A stretch of DNA of 64,000 nt, from contig NZ_UHIP01000001.1 in NCBI RefSeq assembly GCF_900460245.1, forward strand, positions 186,001 to 250,000, written 5' to 3'. The stretch's first letter is position 1. Every line of letters starts with the position of its first letter. Shown here in pieces: positions 21,228 through 31,327 of the stretch. The position numbers were made by a program, and so were the translations under genes. The notes below the pieces were generated by a model, which was given only the letters and a program-made list of their open reading frames with translations, ran no database searches and was not told the origin of the DNA. This stretch comes from Vibrio fluvialis. Lineage in GTDB: Bacteria; Pseudomonadota; Gammaproteobacteria; Enterobacterales; Vibrionaceae.

Positions 21228-22610
21228 TTGAACCCAACATCTTTTGCTGCTTTGAACCTCAAGCCAGAACTGCTCTCAAACCTCGATACCATGGGGTTTA
21301 CTCATATGACGCCGATTCAGGCGCAATCTCTGCCAGCAATCCTCAACGGTCAGGATGTGATTGGTCAGGGGAAAACCGGCTCAGGTAAAACCGCAGCGTT
21401 TGGTCTGGGCGTGTTGCAAAACCTCAACGTGAAGCGTTTTCGTGTGCAGTCACTGGTGCTGTGTCCGACTCGTGAGCTGGCCGATCAGGTCGCCACCGAT
21501 ATTCGCACGCTCGGACGCGCGATTCACAACATCAAAGTGCTGACTCTGTGTGGCGGTATGCCGATGGGGCCTCAGATTGGTTCGCTGGAGCACGGCGCGC
21601 ACATTCTGGTGGGTACACCGGGGCGTATTCTGGATCACCTGTCCAAAGGACGTATCGACCTGTCAGAACTTAACACTCTGGTACTCGACGAAGCGGATCG
21701 TATGCTGGAGATGGGGTTTCAGGAAGCGCTGGATGCGATCATCGCCGAAGCGCCAAAACAGCGTCAGACACTGCTGTTCAGTGCCACCTATCCGCAAGCG
21801 ATTCAAGAGATCGCTCAATCGGTGACCCACGATTCGCTGATGATCAAAGTGGCCTCGACACATGAAGCATCGAGTATTCGCCAACAGTTCTACAAAGTTG
21901 AAGGCACGGAAGCGCGTGATGAAGCGCTGGCGACACTGCTGCTGAATCACCAACCGGAATCGGCGGTGGTGTTCTGTAACACTAAACGTGAAGTGCAGAG
22001 CGTGGCCGATGAGCTGCACCACAAAGGCTTCAGTGTGATTGAACTGCATGGTGATATGGAACAGCGCGAGCGCGATCAGGCGCTGGTGCAGTTTGCCAAC
22101 AAGAGTATCTCAATTCTGGTCGCCACGGATGTTGCGGCGCGTGGTCTGGATGTCGACAACCTGGACGCGGTATTTAACTTCGAACTGTCTCGCGATCCGG
22201 AAGTGCACGTACACCGCATCGGCCGTACCGGTCGCGCGGGCAGTAAAGGTCTGGCGATCAGTTTCTTCAGCGATAAAGAGATGTATCGCATCGCGCAGAT
22301 CGAAGAGTACATGGACATCGTGGTGTCACCAGCTGAACTGCCTGCACCGGTGAAAGGTGTCGCGCCATACCGTTCGAACATGGTGACGATTCAGATCGAC
22401 GGCGGTAAGAAACAGAAAGTGCGCCCGGGTGATATTCTTGGCGCGCTGACCAGCGATGGCAGCCTGACGGCGGATCAGATCGGTAAGATCAACTTGTTCC
22501 AGATGCGCGCCTATGTCGCGGTGCAAAAGAGCGTGGCTAAAGTGGCGCTGGAAAAACTCAGCAACGGCAAAATGAAAGGCCGTCAGTTCCGCGCCCGTTA
22601 CATCAAATAA
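21228..22610 (+). CDS. dbpA: ATP-dependent RNA helicase DbpA
   Basis: A 460-residue DEAD-box helicase. Visible: Q motif (FTHMTPIQAQSLPAI), motif I GKTGSGKT (about 48-55), PTRELA, TPGR, DEAD (about 152-155), SAT, then the second RecA domain with VATDVAARGLDV and HRIGRTGR. The C-terminal domain (about 378-460, VTIQIDGGKKQKVRPGDILGAL) is the DbpA RRM-like module that binds hairpin 92 of 23S rRNA, tying the enzyme to 50S assembly. It starts at TTG (21228), 7 bases after AAGGA; the next in-frame ATG would delete the Q motif. Stops 3 bases before a convergent gene. Confidence 0.95.
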   Translation: MNPTSFAALNLKPELLSNLDTMGFTHMTPIQAQSLPAILNGQDVIGQGKTGSGKTAAFGLGVLQNLNVKRFRVQSLVLCPTRELADQVATDIRTLGRAIHNIKVLTLCGGMPMGPQIGSLEHGAHILVGTPGRILDHLSKGRIDLSELNTLVLDEADRMLEMGFQEALDAIIAEAPKQRQTLLFSATYPQAIQEIAQSVTHDSLMIKVASTHEASSIRQQFYKVEGTEARDEALATLLLNHQPESAVVFCNTKREVQSVADELHHKGFSVIELHGDMEQRERDQALVQFANKSISILVATDVAARGLDVDNLDAVFNFELSRDPEVHVHRIGRTGRAGSKGLAISFFSDKEMYRIAQIEEYMDIVVSPAELPAPVKGVAPYRSNMVTIQIDGGKKQKVRPGDILGALTSDGSLTADQIGKINLFQMRAYVAVQKSVAKVALEKLSNGKMKGRQFRARYIK

Positions 22611-22613
22611 GCA

Positions 22614-23201
22614 TCACTCGTTTCTCAGCCGGGCTTTGATTCGGCTGAGACTGATGGGCGTGATCCCCAGATAGGCGGCGATGTGGGTGTCGCTGACGCG
22701 CGGAATTAATTCCGGAAACTGCTGACACATCACCTGATAACGCTGTTCTGGGCGATAGAGCAACATAAACCGTTCTTTGTTTTCCTTGTGCATCAGCTGC
22801 GCTTCCAGCAGCTTGATATACAACGGATGAAAGCGTTGACGCCATTGGTGCAGATACTCAATCGGTAAGCACAGCAGCGTGACCGGCGTGAGGCTCTCGA
22901 GCAGATACGGCGACGGAGCACGGTGAATCAGGCTTTCAAAACCAATGATCCAATCCTGTTCCCAGTAAAACTCCTTACTGAACTCCTTGCCTTCTGGCGT
23001 CAGGTAGCTGGCGTGGCAAATTCCCTTACAGATGAAGTAAAAATGCGTCGGGTTTTCCCCCTGATTGACCAGAATATGGCGTGTCGGCAGCTCCAGCGGT
23101 GTCGCGGCTGCCAGCAGTTCGGCTGTCTCGTCGCTGCTAAAACCGTGTTCGCTCATCAACTGATGAAACTGCTGCTGAATGTCTGTCTCGGCGAATGACA
23201 T
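22614..23201 (-). CDS. Crp/Fnr-family transcriptional regulator
   Basis: A 195-residue protein with a cyclic-nucleotide-binding-like beta-barrel domain (about 20-125; HILVNQGENPTHFYFICKG) and a C-terminal helix-turn-helix (about 155-190; SDTHIAAYLGITPISLSRIKARL). The last helix, TPISLSRIK, resembles regulators of the one-domain Crp group that respond to ligands other than cAMP. I chose the ATG at 23201 for its GGAG site; earlier in-frame codons lie in the cpdB terminator. Its ligand and targets are unknown. Confidence 0.85.
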   Translation of the reverse strand: MSFAETDIQQQFHQLMSEHGFSSDETAELLAAATPLELPTRHILVNQGENPTHFYFICKGICHASYLTPEGKEFSKEFYWEQDWIIGFESLIHRAPSPYLLESLTPVTLLCLPIEYLHQWRQRFHPLYIKLLEAQLMHKENKERFMLLYRPEQRYQVMCQQFPELIPRVSDTHIAAYLGITPISLSRIKARLRNE

Positions 23202-23215
23202 GCCGGTTTGCTCCC

Positions 23216-23244
23216 ATAAAAAAGCCGCAGCACATGCTGCGGCT
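23216..23244 (-). terminator. Terminator after cpdB
   Basis: On the minus strand AGCCGCAGCA / TGCTGCGGCT (23223-23244, 2-base gap) is followed by six T. It lies between the cpdB stop and the start of the Crp/Fnr gene, so that gene needs its own promoter or read-through. Confidence 0.9.
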
Positions 23245-23265
23245 GATACTGTACTCAATATCGGG

Positions 23266-25227
23266 TTACTTTTGTAGATCGATACGGTACACCGCAAAGC
23301 CCACCTCATCGGTGGCCACTTTACTCATCGGATACTGGCCTTTATCGGCAATAAACTGCGCCGCTTTGTCACTCGGTGAGGTCTCAAAACGAATGTCGAG
23401 TTTATGCGTGCTGTGGATGGGCGCAAATGACCAGTTGTTGTCCGCACTTGGCGTCACTTGTCCTTGCTCTTTGCTGACACGCGAAATGTAATCGGCGACC
23501 ACAGTACGGTTCTCGTCCGGAGAATCAAACGCGATGAACTCACTACCCGTACCCGGGAACTTGTTGCTGTAGGCGCGGTAGTTATTGGTCGCGATCAGGA
23601 AGGTTTGATCATCACGAATCGCTTGGCCCTGATAGGTCAGATTGACGATACGCTGCGCATTCGGATGGGTTACCTTGCATTCGCCATCGTATTTGGCTGG
23701 CTGAGTTACATCAATCTGATAGTTCACGCCATCGAGTACATCAAAGTTGTAGGTACGGAAACCATCCCAGTTGATCAGCGATTGCGGTTGCTCAGAATTC
23801 ACGTCGATCTGATTGAATTGTCCCGCAGAACATTCCAGCCACTCTTTGACCTCTTTACCGGACACCTTCATTGCCACCAGCGTATTCGGGTAAAGGTAAA
23901 GGTCGGCGGCGTTGCGGAATGTCAGCTCGCCTGATTCCACTTCGGTAAAGTTAGAAGGATCGTTTTTGCGTCCACCGACTTTAAATGGCGCGGCGGCAGA
24001 CAGTACCGGCAGACCATCCAGATTCGGGTCGCCCTGAATGAAGCGCTCGACGTAATCTTTCTGCGCCAGGTTGACGATTTGAATCGTCGGATCGTCCTGT
24101 ACCAGTGCCAGATAGCTGTACATCACATCGTTGGCTTGTCCGATCGGCTGGTTGACGAAGTCACGCGTGCCTTTGTGATCGGCTTCCAGCGCTTTAACGA
24201 TGCCCTTGTCGGCATCAACCAGCGGTTGGTTGTGCGCTTTATCGAAGATAGGGCGCGCTTCTGACTGACCATGCGTTACTACCCACTGGCCGCCTTTTTG
24301 TTCCAGCGTCAAATCCATAACCCCGACATGGCTGCCCCAGCGACCCGGCATCACGGCGGTCACGCCGTTAATCGTGCCTTGCGTGATGTCAGCCCCTGGC
24401 AGAGAGGAGAAGTCTTTACCCGGGAACACCGCGTGTGAGTGACCAAAGGCAATGGCATCAATACCCGGTACCTGCGTGAGGTAGTAAACCGAGTTTTCCG
24501 CGCCCAGTTTGTATGGGTCGGAAGAGACGCCAGAGTGAGGAATGGCCACAATCACATCCGCGCCCTGAGCGCGCATTTCCGGCACCAGCTTTTCGGCGGT
24601 GGCTTTGATGTCTTTGGCAATCACTTTGCCGTCAAGGTTCTTCTTATCCCACACCAGAATTTGCGGTGGCACAAAACCGATGTAACCGACTTTAACTTGA
24701 TGCGCCTTGCCATCGGTGTCTTTAAAGGTGTGCGTTTTGATCAGATACGGCTTAAAGAAGTGCTCGCCTGATTTTGCGTCGTAGACGTTAGCGTTGATGT
24801 AGGGGAAGTTCGCATCGTTGATCGTTTCGAGCAGAAATTTCAGCCCGTAGTTGAATTCGTGGTTACCGATGTTGCCCACATCGTAGCTGAGCTGATTCAT
24901 CGCTTTGTAGGCTGGATGGACTTCGCCCGGCTTAATGCCTTTGGCCGCCATGTAATCGCCCATCGGGCTGCCCTGAATCAAATCGCCGTTATCCACCAGA
25001 ATGCTGTTGGCGGCTTCGCTGCGCGCTTCTTTGACCAGACTGGCCGCTCGCGCCAGACCAATCTGTTGCGATGGTTTGTCTTTGTAGTAATCGTAATCCA
25101 TCAGGTTAGTGTGGATGTCGGTGGTTTCGATAATGCGAAGTTTGATCGTTTCTGCCATCGCCGGGCCAGCTAACGTCAGCAGGCCGCCGAGAATGGCGAC
25201 AGATAATGGTTTGATTGCCGCTGTCAT
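23266..25227 (-). CDS. cpdB: Periplasmic 2',3'-cyclic-nucleotide 2'-phosphodiesterase / 3'-nucleotidase
   Basis: A 653-residue bifunctional enzyme (E. coli CpdB 647) that lets the cell scavenge nucleosides and phosphate. A signal peptide (about 1-25, [19 protein letters not shown]) leads into the metallophosphatase domain with [44 protein letters not shown] and [10 protein letters not shown] metal ligands. The 5'-nucleotidase C-terminal domain (about 370-590) has the usual substrate-binding aromatic residues. The ATG at 25227 follows GGAG; an in-frame TTG four codons upstream is not preferred. Confidence 0.95.
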   Translation of the reverse strand: MTAAIKPLSVAILGGLLTLAGPAMAETIKLRIIETTDIHTNLMDYDYYKDKPSQQIGLARAASLVKEARSEAANSILVDNGDLIQGSPMGDYMAAKGIKPGEVHPAYKAMNQLSYDVGNIGNHEFNYGLKFLLETINDANFPYINANVYDAKSGEHFFKPYLIKTHTFKDTDGKAHQVKVGYIGFVPPQILVWDKKNLDGKVIAKDIKATAEKLVPEMRAQGADVIVAIPHSGVSSDPYKLGAENSVYYLTQVPGIDAIAFGHSHAVFPGKDFSSLPGADITQGTINGVTAVMPGRWGSHVGVMDLTLEQKGGQWVVTHGQSEARPIFDKAHNQPLVDADKGIVKALEADHKGTRDFVNQPIGQANDVMYSYLALVQDDPTIQIVNLAQKDYVERFIQGDPNLDGLPVLSAAAPFKVGGRKNDPSNFTEVESGELTFRNAADLYLYPNTLVAMKVSGKEVKEWLECSAGQFNQIDVNSEQPQSLINWDGFRTYNFDVLDGVNYQIDVTQPAKYDGECKVTHPNAQRIVNLTYQGQAIRDDQTFLIATNNYRAYSNKFPGTGSEFIAFDSPDENRTVVADYISRVSKEQGQVTPSADNNWSFAPIHSTHKLDIRFETSPSDKAAQFIADKGQYPMSKVATDEVGFAVYRIDLQK

Positions 25228-25531
25228 GGTGCGCTCCAATCGGGTTGAGGGAAGTCAATAACTCGATAAATGTAACAAATAGTGATGAAACAATGACTTC
25301 AATGGATAGTGAAATGTGATTTTAAGCACCTTATTGCGTACAGAAAGCGAGATTTTCCGGACCGTTCGCGCACTTCTTATTCACCCCTTGCCCGCTATTT
25401 TTGCCCCCTCAATGCTTCAACTGTGCCAATCCTATATCAGTTTTTCGAATAAAAAATGAAATTTTAGAATTTCAGGTAATAAAAGGAACTGCCCATAATG
25501 CAATCATCAATCGGGTAAGGGATGACAAAAC
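25228..25531 (+). other. Divergent spacer between cpdB and cobA
   Basis: A 304-base gene-free region, AT-rich from 25430 to 25490. It must hold the promoters of cpdB (minus) and the cobA-cysDN cluster (plus). The clearest element is the inverted repeat at 25457-25474. TGTGA-N6-GCACC at 25315-25330 is a weak CRP-like match near cpdB. No small gene is supported. Confidence 0.6.
25457..25474 (+). promoter_or_regulatory. Inverted repeat upstream of cobA, possible operator or promoter core
   Basis: Perfect 7-bp arms TGAAATT (25457-25463) and AATTTCA (25468-25474) with a 4-base spacer. A -10-like TAGAAT (25465-25470) falls inside. LysR-type regulators such as CysB or MetR act at related genes, but this repeat cannot be assigned to either from sequence alone. 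Confidence 0.4.
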
Positions 25532-26410
25532 ATGGCGGGTTCACAAACAGTGTCAACGCTGACAACAGCAGCTCCACGCTTAGTGGCGGTCGATGGCGGC
25601 GCACACAACCAGACATGGTCCAAGATTGCCCGCAGCCAACTGCAGCCGGGAGAGGTGGCACTGGTGGGTGCCGGGCCGGGTGATCCGGAGCTGCTGACGG
25701 TGAAAGCGCTCAGCTATCTGCAACAGGCGGATGTGGTGCTGTATGACTACTTGGTGTCTGACGACATTATGGCCCTGATCCCAAGTGACACCATTCTGGT
25801 GTGTGTGGGTAAACGCGCGGGTCATCACAGCGTGCCGCAGGAAAAAACCAACCAGTTGCTGGTCGATTTTGCCAAGCAAGGCCACCGTGTGGTGCGCATC
25901 AAAGGCGGCGATCCTTTTATGTTTGGTCGTGGCGGTGAGGAGCTGGAAGTGCTGTTTGATGCTGGCGTTCAGTTTCAGGTTATTCCGGGCATTACTGCCG
26001 CTGCTGGTGCAACGGCCTATGCCGGTATTCCGCTGACCCACCGTGATTACGCGCAGTCCGCGCTGTTTGTCACTGGTCATTTGAAAGCCGAAGCCGCCGA
26101 TATGGACTGGTCAACGCTCGCTCGCAGTCAACAGACGCTGGTGATTTATATGGGGCTGATGAAATCGAGCACCATCGCCACGCAGCTAATTGAACATGGC
26201 CGTAACGCCAGTACGCCGATTGCGATCATCGAACGTGGCACGCAGTCAACGCAGAAAGTTTTTCGCGGCGCACTCAGTGAGTTACCTCAGTTAGCGGCAC
26301 ATGCTCAGTCGCCGTCACTGATTGTCATTGGTGAAGTCGTGACGCTGGCCGACAAACTGGCCTGGTTTGGTGACAACACCAACCCGTCAGCTCAATACCA
26401 ATACGCATAA
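25532..26410 (+). CDS. cobA: Uroporphyrinogen-III C-methyltransferase
   Basis: A 292-residue SAM-dependent enzyme that methylates uroporphyrinogen III at C2 and C7 to precorrin-2, the first step to siroheme, the cofactor of sulfite reductase. The [23 protein letters not shown]-binding motif starts near residue 44; [16 protein letters not shown] and the [20 protein letters not shown] loop follow. Only the methyltransferase part of CysG is present; the dehydrogenase/ferrochelatase part is not in this gene. A 35-residue N-terminal extension is present. The ATG follows AAGGGA. Context with cysDN-cysC supports a sulfur-assimilation role. Confidence 0.94.
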   Translation: MAGSQTVSTLTTAAPRLVAVDGGAHNQTWSKIARSQLQPGEVALVGAGPGDPELLTVKALSYLQQADVVLYDYLVSDDIMALIPSDTILVCVGKRAGHHSVPQEKTNQLLVDFAKQGHRVVRIKGGDPFMFGRGGEELEVLFDAGVQFQVIPGITAAAGATAYAGIPLTHRDYAQSALFVTGHLKAEAADMDWSTLARSQQTLVIYMGLMKSSTIATQLIEHGRNASTPIAIIERGTQSTQKVFRGALSELPQLAAHAQSPSLIVIGEVVTLADKLAWFGDNTNPSAQYQYA

Positions 26411-26429
26411 CCCAATTATTCAAATTGCG

Positions 26430-26449
26430 AGACCCGGTCGCGGGTCTTT
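26430..26449 (+). other. Hairpin between cobA and cysD
   Basis: AGACCCG (26430-26436) and CGGGTCT (26441-26447) pair with a GTCG loop, followed by only three T. It is too weak in its U-tract for a certain terminator; it may trim expression between cobA and cysD or protect a 3' end. Confidence 0.45.
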
Positions 26450-26483
26450 CAAGCCAACAGGCAGCTAAAAGGAAGCACGCAAA

Positions 26484-27392
26484 ATGGATCAACAACGCTT
26501 AACCCATTTAAAACAGCTTGAGGCAGAAAGTATCCACATCATTCGTGAAGTGGCTGCGGAATTTGCCAATCCCGTCATGATGTATTCGATCGGTAAAGAC
26601 TCTTCGGTCATGCTGCATCTGGCGCGCAAAGCGTTTTATCCGGGCAAGATCCCATTCCCATTGTTACACGTCGATACCGACTGGAAATTCCGCGACATGA
26701 TCGCGTTCCGTGATGCGACAGCGAAGAAATACGGTTTCGAGCTGCTGGTGCACAAAAACCCGGAAGGGATGGCGATGGGTATCAACCCGTTTGATCACGG
26801 CTCTTCGAAGCACACCGACATCATGAAAACTCAGGGTCTGAAACAGGCGTTGAACAAGTACGGTTTTGATGCGGCCTTTGGTGGCGCGCGCCGCGACGAA
26901 GAAAAATCTCGTGCGAAAGAGCGTGTCTATTCATTCCGCGATAAGAACCACACCTGGGATCCGAAAAACCAGCGTCCTGAGCTGTGGAAAACCTACAACG
27001 GCCAGATCAACAAAGGCGAAAGCATTCGTGTGTTCCCACTGTCGAACTGGACCGAACTGGATATCTGGCAATACATCTACTTAGAAGGCATCGAAATTGT
27101 ACCGCTGTATCTGTCGGACGTGCGTCCGGTGGTCGAGCGTGACGGCATGCTGATCATGGTGGATGACGACCGCATGAAGCTGCAACCAGGCGAAAAGATT
27201 GAACACAAGAGCGTGCGCTTCCGAACGCTTGGCTGTTACCCACTGACTGGCGCAATTGAATCGAACGCCAAAACACTACCGGAAATCATCGAAGAGATGC
27301 TGGTGGCGACGTCGAGTGAGCGTCAAGGCCGAGCGATCGACCACGATCAATCTGGATCGATGGAACTGAAAAAACGTCAAGGTTACTTCTAA
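26484..27392 (+). CDS. cysD: Sulfate adenylyltransferase subunit 2 (CysD)
   Basis: A 302-residue protein, equal to E. coli CysD. It forms adenosine 5'-phosphosulfate from ATP and sulfate, as the catalytic partner of the GTPase CysN. The PP-loop [12 protein letters not shown] (about 37-48) and the [20 protein letters not shown] segment are intact. Start follows AAAGGAAG. It is separated from cysN by 17 bases, so the two are cotranscribed. Confidence 0.97.
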   Translation: MDQQRLTHLKQLEAESIHIIREVAAEFANPVMMYSIGKDSSVMLHLARKAFYPGKIPFPLLHVDTDWKFRDMIAFRDATAKKYGFELLVHKNPEGMAMGINPFDHGSSKHTDIMKTQGLKQALNKYGFDAAFGGARRDEEKSRAKERVYSFRDKNHTWDPKNQRPELWKTYNGQINKGESIRVFPLSNWTELDIWQYIYLEGIEIVPLYLSDVRPVVERDGMLIMVDDDRMKLQPGEKIEHKSVRFRTLGCYPLTGAIESNAKTLPEIIEEMLVATSSERQGRAIDHDQSGSMELKKRQGYF

Positions 27393-27409
27393 GGGTCTAA
27401 GGAAAGAAA

Positions 27410-28837
27410 ATGAATAGTGCAGTTCAAGCTCAACTTGCTGAGCTAGGTATTGAAGGTTACCTCAATCAACACCAACACAAATCGCTACTTCGCTTCCTCA
27501 CCTGTGGCTCGGTAGACGATGGTAAAAGTACACTGATTGGTCGTCTGCTTCACGACTCAAAACAGATTTATGAAGATCAACTGGCCGCGGTGCATTCCGA
27601 CAGCCAACGTGTCGGTACCACGGGTGAGCGCCCGGACTTAGCGCTGCTGGTCGATGGCCTGCAAGCTGAACGCGAACAGGGCATCACCATTGATGTTGCG
27701 TACCGTTACTTCTCGACGCAGAAGCGCAAATTCATCATTGCCGATACGCCGGGACACGAACAGTACACCCGTAACATGGCGACGGGTGCGTCGACTTGTA
27801 ATCTGGCGGTGATCCTGATTGATGCGCGTAAAGGCGTGCTGGATCAAACGCGTCGTCACTCGTTCATCTCGAACTTGTTGGGCCTGAAACACTTCGTGGT
27901 AGCGGTCAACAAGATGGACCTGGTTGAATACTCGCAAGCGCGTTTTGAAGAGATTCGTGCCGAGTACCTTGAGTTTTCTAAACACCTGCACGGCGATATC
28001 GATATTCAGATCATTCCGCTGTCGGCGCTGGAAGGCGACAACGTGGTAGATAAAAGCGCGCACATGGACTGGTATCAAGGTCCGTCACTGCTCGAATTGC
28101 TGGAAACCGTCGATGTTGATCAGGAAAAAGGCAGCGGCGAGTTCCGTTTCCCGGTGCAGTATGTTAACCGTCCAAACCTCGATTTTCGCGGCTTTGCTGG
28201 CACGATCTCGTCGGGTTCAGTCAAAGTGGGCGACAAGATCAAAGCACTGCCGTCAGGCAAAACCTCCACAGTCGCTCGCATCGTGACGTTTGATGGCGAT
28301 CTGCAAGAAGCGCGCGCTGGTCTGGCGGTGACGCTGACGCTGGCGGATGAAATTGACATCAGCCGCGGCGATCTGATTGTGCTGGAGCAGGATCAGGTTG
28401 AAAGCACCAATCATCTGCTGGCCGATGTGGTGTGGATGACGGAGCAACCGCTTCAACCGGGCCGTGATTACGATGTGAAGATCGCCGGTAAGAAGACGGT
28501 CGGTCAGGTTTCAGCGATTCGTCACCAATACGACATCAACAATCTGTCGACTTATCAGGCAGCAGAACTGCCACTGAACGGCATTGGTCTGTGTGAGTGG
28601 ACGTTCAATCAGTCTGTCGCACTGGACAAATATCTCGACTGCGCAGACACCGGTGGTTTCATCATCATCGACCGTCTGACCAACGTCACCGTTGGCGCAG
28701 GCCTGGTGCGTGACAGTCTGCAAAGCGTGGCGCAAGCCGAAGGTCAATTCTCTGCGTTTGAAGTTGAACTCAACGCGCTGATTCGTAAGCACTTCCCACA
28801 CTGGGATGCCAAGGATCTGAGTCAATTGCTTAAGTAA
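27410..28837 (+). CDS. cysN: Sulfate adenylyltransferase subunit 1, GTPase CysN
   Basis: A 475-residue elongation-factor-like GTPase that couples GTP hydrolysis to APS synthesis by CysD. Visible: G1 [15 protein letters not shown] (about 34-48), G3 DTPGHEQYT (about 112-120), G4 NKMD (about 167-170), then domains II and III (about 245-475). Length equals E. coli CysN (475); it is not fused to CysC, which is a separate gene two genes downstream. Confidence 0.97.
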   Translation: MNSAVQAQLAELGIEGYLNQHQHKSLLRFLTCGSVDDGKSTLIGRLLHDSKQIYEDQLAAVHSDSQRVGTTGERPDLALLVDGLQAEREQGITIDVAYRYFSTQKRKFIIADTPGHEQYTRNMATGASTCNLAVILIDARKGVLDQTRRHSFISNLLGLKHFVVAVNKMDLVEYSQARFEEIRAEYLEFSKHLHGDIDIQIIPLSALEGDNVVDKSAHMDWYQGPSLLELLETVDVDQEKGSGEFRFPVQYVNRPNLDFRGFAGTISSGSVKVGDKIKALPSGKTSTVARIVTFDGDLQEARAGLAVTLTLADEIDISRGDLIVLEQDQVESTNHLLADVVWMTEQPLQPGRDYDVKIAGKKTVGQVSAIRHQYDINNLSTYQAAELPLNGIGLCEWTFNQSVALDKYLDCADTGGFIIIDRLTNVTVGAGLVRDSLQSVAQAEGQFSAFEVELNALIRKHFPHWDAKDLSQLLK

Positions 28838-28883
28838 TAAGTGATGGAGGGTGGGTAACCACCCTCGTGTTGAGGGATGTGTT

Positions 28884-30608
28884 ATGTGGGAACAAGGGCT
28901 GGTACTGGCGATTCTGCTGGGCATCGTGACCTGTCTGCTGGTCACGCGAATTAAGCCGAGTTTCATTTTTGCCGGCGCGGCGTTTGTGGCGTTTATGTCC
29001 GGCATGATGGATGTGAACGCGCTGGCGTCGAACTTCACCAACACGTCTCTGCTGACTCTGGTTTTGTTGATCTTAGCCTCCAGCGCGTTGGAAAAAACGC
29101 GTTTGGTAAGCTGGGTGAGCCGCAATATTTCAGAAGGCAACTTGGGCACCGTGGTGGCCAAACTGGGCTTGTCGACCGCGTTTCTCTCGTCATTCACGAA
29201 TAACACCGCTGTGGTGGTGTCGCTGATTGGCGCGATCAAACGCAATCAACAGCATGCGCCGTCGAAGTTATTGATCCCGCTGTCGTACACCGCGATCTTT
29301 GGGGGCACGCTGACGTTGATCGGCACCTCAACCAATCTGATCATCAACAGCTTTGTCGAAGATGCCGGACTGCCAAGCCTCAACTTTTTCGCGCCCTCGA
29401 TGATCGGTCTGGCGGTGCTGGTGGGCGGGGTGATCATTTTGATCCCGCTGAGCTATCTGCTGCCCAGTTATGATGAACAGAATCAGGACGATCTGCCGTA
29501 TTTCCTTGAAGCGATTGTTGAGCCGGGCTCGCCGTTGGTTGGACACAGTATTGCCGAAAACAACCTGCGCGCATTGCGTAAGCTGTTTCTCGCCGAAGTG
29601 ATTCGCGATGGTGAAAGCGTACCGTCGGTCGGTCCGGATTTCGTATTGCAGGCGCGCGATCGTCTGCTGTTCTGTGGCGATGTGGAAAGTGTCTCGACGC
29701 TGCAGGAAATTCAGGGTCTGACACTGTTTGGCCAGCATCACCTTAACGGTCAGAACTTCGTTGAAGTGGTCGTCAGCTCCTCGGCAAGCTTCTGCAACAA
29801 AACCCTCAAATCGAGCCGTTTTCGCGACCGTTTTGATGCGGTGGTGGTGGCGATTCGTCGTGGGCATGAACGGCTGGAAGGCGGGCTGGGCAATATTACG
29901 CTGACCGCAGGTGACACACTTGTGTTGGTGCCGGGCAAACGCTTCGATGCGCAGCGCCGTGCCAACAGTCGCGAGTTCGTGCTGATCAACGATCTGGATT
30001 CCAGCGCCAAACTCGACACCAGTAAATCCACTCTGGTGCTGGTGGGGTTTGCCGCTGTGATTGGCGCGTCGCTACTGGGGTTTGTGCCGATCATCAAAGG
30101 GCTATTGGCGTATCTGCTGCTGCTGTTTGTGTTTGGCATTGTGCAAATCAGTGAGCTACGTCGCCGTTTCCCGGTCGACATCGTGGTGATCGTCGGCTCG
30201 GCGTTGTCGATTGCGCAGTTGATGATTTCGTCCGGCTTATCCGAGCGCATGGGCCAAATGTTTATTCAGGCCTTTAATGGCTGGGGTGTCTTCGGGGCGC
30301 TGGTGGCGACCTATCTGGTCACTCTGGTACTGACGGAACTCATTACCAACAACGCGGCGGCGGCGCTGGCATTTCCGATTGGCTACAGCATGGCTGTGGG
30401 CTATGGCGTGGATCCGATGCCGTTCATCATGGCGGTGCTGTTTGGCGCCAGCGCGAGTTTTATCTCGCCCTACGGTTATCAGACCAATCTGTTGGTGTAC
30501 AGCGTGGGCAATTACAAACTGAGTGATTATGTGCGAGTCGGCATTCCGATTTCGCTGGTTTACTCAACGTTGGTGTTGACGCTGATCCCGGTATTTTTTC
30601 CGTTTTAA
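28884..30608 (+). CDS. SLC13-type permease with RCK_C domains, probable sulfate transporter
   Basis: A 574-residue membrane protein. Two blocks of hydrophobic helices (about 1-190 and 385-574) flank a cytoplasmic region (about 205-375) with two RCK_C/TrkA_C-like units, e.g. GSPLVGHSIAENNLRALRKLF. The motifs SSFTNNTAVVVSLIGAIKR and ELITNNAAAALAFPIGY, with NNT/NNA hairpins, are typical of the DASS/SLC13 and related families. Placement between cysN and cysC points to sulfate uptake, which is inference. The ATG at 28884 follows GAGGGA and was preferred to a start 11 codons upstream. Confidence 0.85.
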   Translation: MWEQGLVLAILLGIVTCLLVTRIKPSFIFAGAAFVAFMSGMMDVNALASNFTNTSLLTLVLLILASSALEKTRLVSWVSRNISEGNLGTVVAKLGLSTAFLSSFTNNTAVVVSLIGAIKRNQQHAPSKLLIPLSYTAIFGGTLTLIGTSTNLIINSFVEDAGLPSLNFFAPSMIGLAVLVGGVIILIPLSYLLPSYDEQNQDDLPYFLEAIVEPGSPLVGHSIAENNLRALRKLFLAEVIRDGESVPSVGPDFVLQARDRLLFCGDVESVSTLQEIQGLTLFGQHHLNGQNFVEVVVSSSASFCNKTLKSSRFRDRFDAVVVAIRRGHERLEGGLGNITLTAGDTLVLVPGKRFDAQRRANSREFVLINDLDSSAKLDTSKSTLVLVGFAAVIGASLLGFVPIIKGLLAYLLLLFVFGIVQISELRRRFPVDIVVIVGSALSIAQLMISSGLSERMGQMFIQAFNGWGVFGALVATYLVTLVLTELITNNAAAALAFPIGYSMAVGYGVDPMPFIMAVLFGASASFISPYGYQTNLLVYSVGNYKLSDYVRVGIPISLVYSTLVLTLIPVFFPF

Positions 30609-30637
30609 TTTTTAAAATCTGTGCAAAAGGATGACAT

Positions 30638-31258
30638 ATGAGCACCGCATCGAATGTGAAAGACGACAACATCGTGTGGCATCAACACTCGGTTGATAAA
30701 CACTTTCGCGCTGAGCTGAAAAAGCAGAAACCAGCGGTACTCTGGTTTACTGGCCTGTCTGGTGCGGGCAAGTCAACCGTGGCTGGCGCGCTGGAAAGCC
30801 GTCTGGCGACGCTGGGTTATCACACCTATCTGCTGGATGGCGACAATGTGCGTCACGGCCTGTGTAGTGATTTGGGTTTTTCTGAGCAGGATCGCCGCGA
30901 AAATATTCGCCGTATTGGTGAACTGGCCAAACTGATGGTCGATGCAGGCCTGATTGTGCTGACGGCATTTATCTCGCCGCACCGCGCAGAGCGTCAGTTG
31001 GTGCGTGACTTGTTGCCGCAGGGAGAGTTCATCGAAGTGTTCGTCAATACGTCACTGGAAGTGTGCGAGCAGCGCGATCCGAAAGGGCTGTACAAGAAAG
31101 CTCGTGCCGGCGAGATCGCCAATTTTACCGGGATTGATTCTGCGTATGAAGCGCCGCTCAATCCGGAAATCGACCTGCCTGCCGGCGATGCCAGTATCGA
31201 TGAGCTGGTGGCGCAGTGTGTGGCTGAGCTGAACGCGCGCGGCATCATTGCTCAGTAA
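30638..31258 (+). CDS. cysC: Adenylylsulfate kinase
   Basis: A 206-residue kinase (E. coli 201) that phosphorylates APS at the 3' position to give PAPS, the substrate for reduction. P-loop [14 protein letters not shown] (about 39-52), [10 protein letters not shown] (about 66-75) and FISPHR (about 109-114) are all present. Start follows AAAAGGA. Last gene of the cobA-cysD-cysN-permease-cysC cluster, followed by a strong terminator. Confidence 0.97.
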   Translation: MSTASNVKDDNIVWHQHSVDKHFRAELKKQKPAVLWFTGLSGAGKSTVAGALESRLATLGYHTYLLDGDNVRHGLCSDLGFSEQDRRENIRRIGELAKLMVDAGLIVLTAFISPHRAERQLVRDLLPQGEFIEVFVNTSLEVCEQRDPKGLYKKARAGEIANFTGIDSAYEAPLNPEIDLPAGDASIDELVAQCVAELNARGIIAQ

Positions 31259-31282
31259 ATCCATGGACTGAAAGCGATAAAC

Positions 31283-31310
31283 AAAAAGTCAGGCTTAGCC
31301 TGACTTTTTT
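31283..31310 (+). terminator. Bidirectional terminator after cysC
   Basis: AAAAAGTCAGGC, a TTA loop and GCCTGACTTTTTT form a perfect hairpin. It serves cysC on the plus strand and the convergent minus-strand gene at 31328. Confidence 0.93.
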
Positions 31311-31327
31311 GTCTCTGCGGTTTGCCA

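Noticed and set aside
25315..25330. CRP site before cpdB (TGTGA-N6-GCACC)
   Set aside because: Only one half matches the consensus; kept as a remark, not as a feature.
28511..29245. Open frame of 244 codons on the minus strand opposite cysN and the permease
   Set aside because: It crosses two real genes and has no recognisable domain or start signal.
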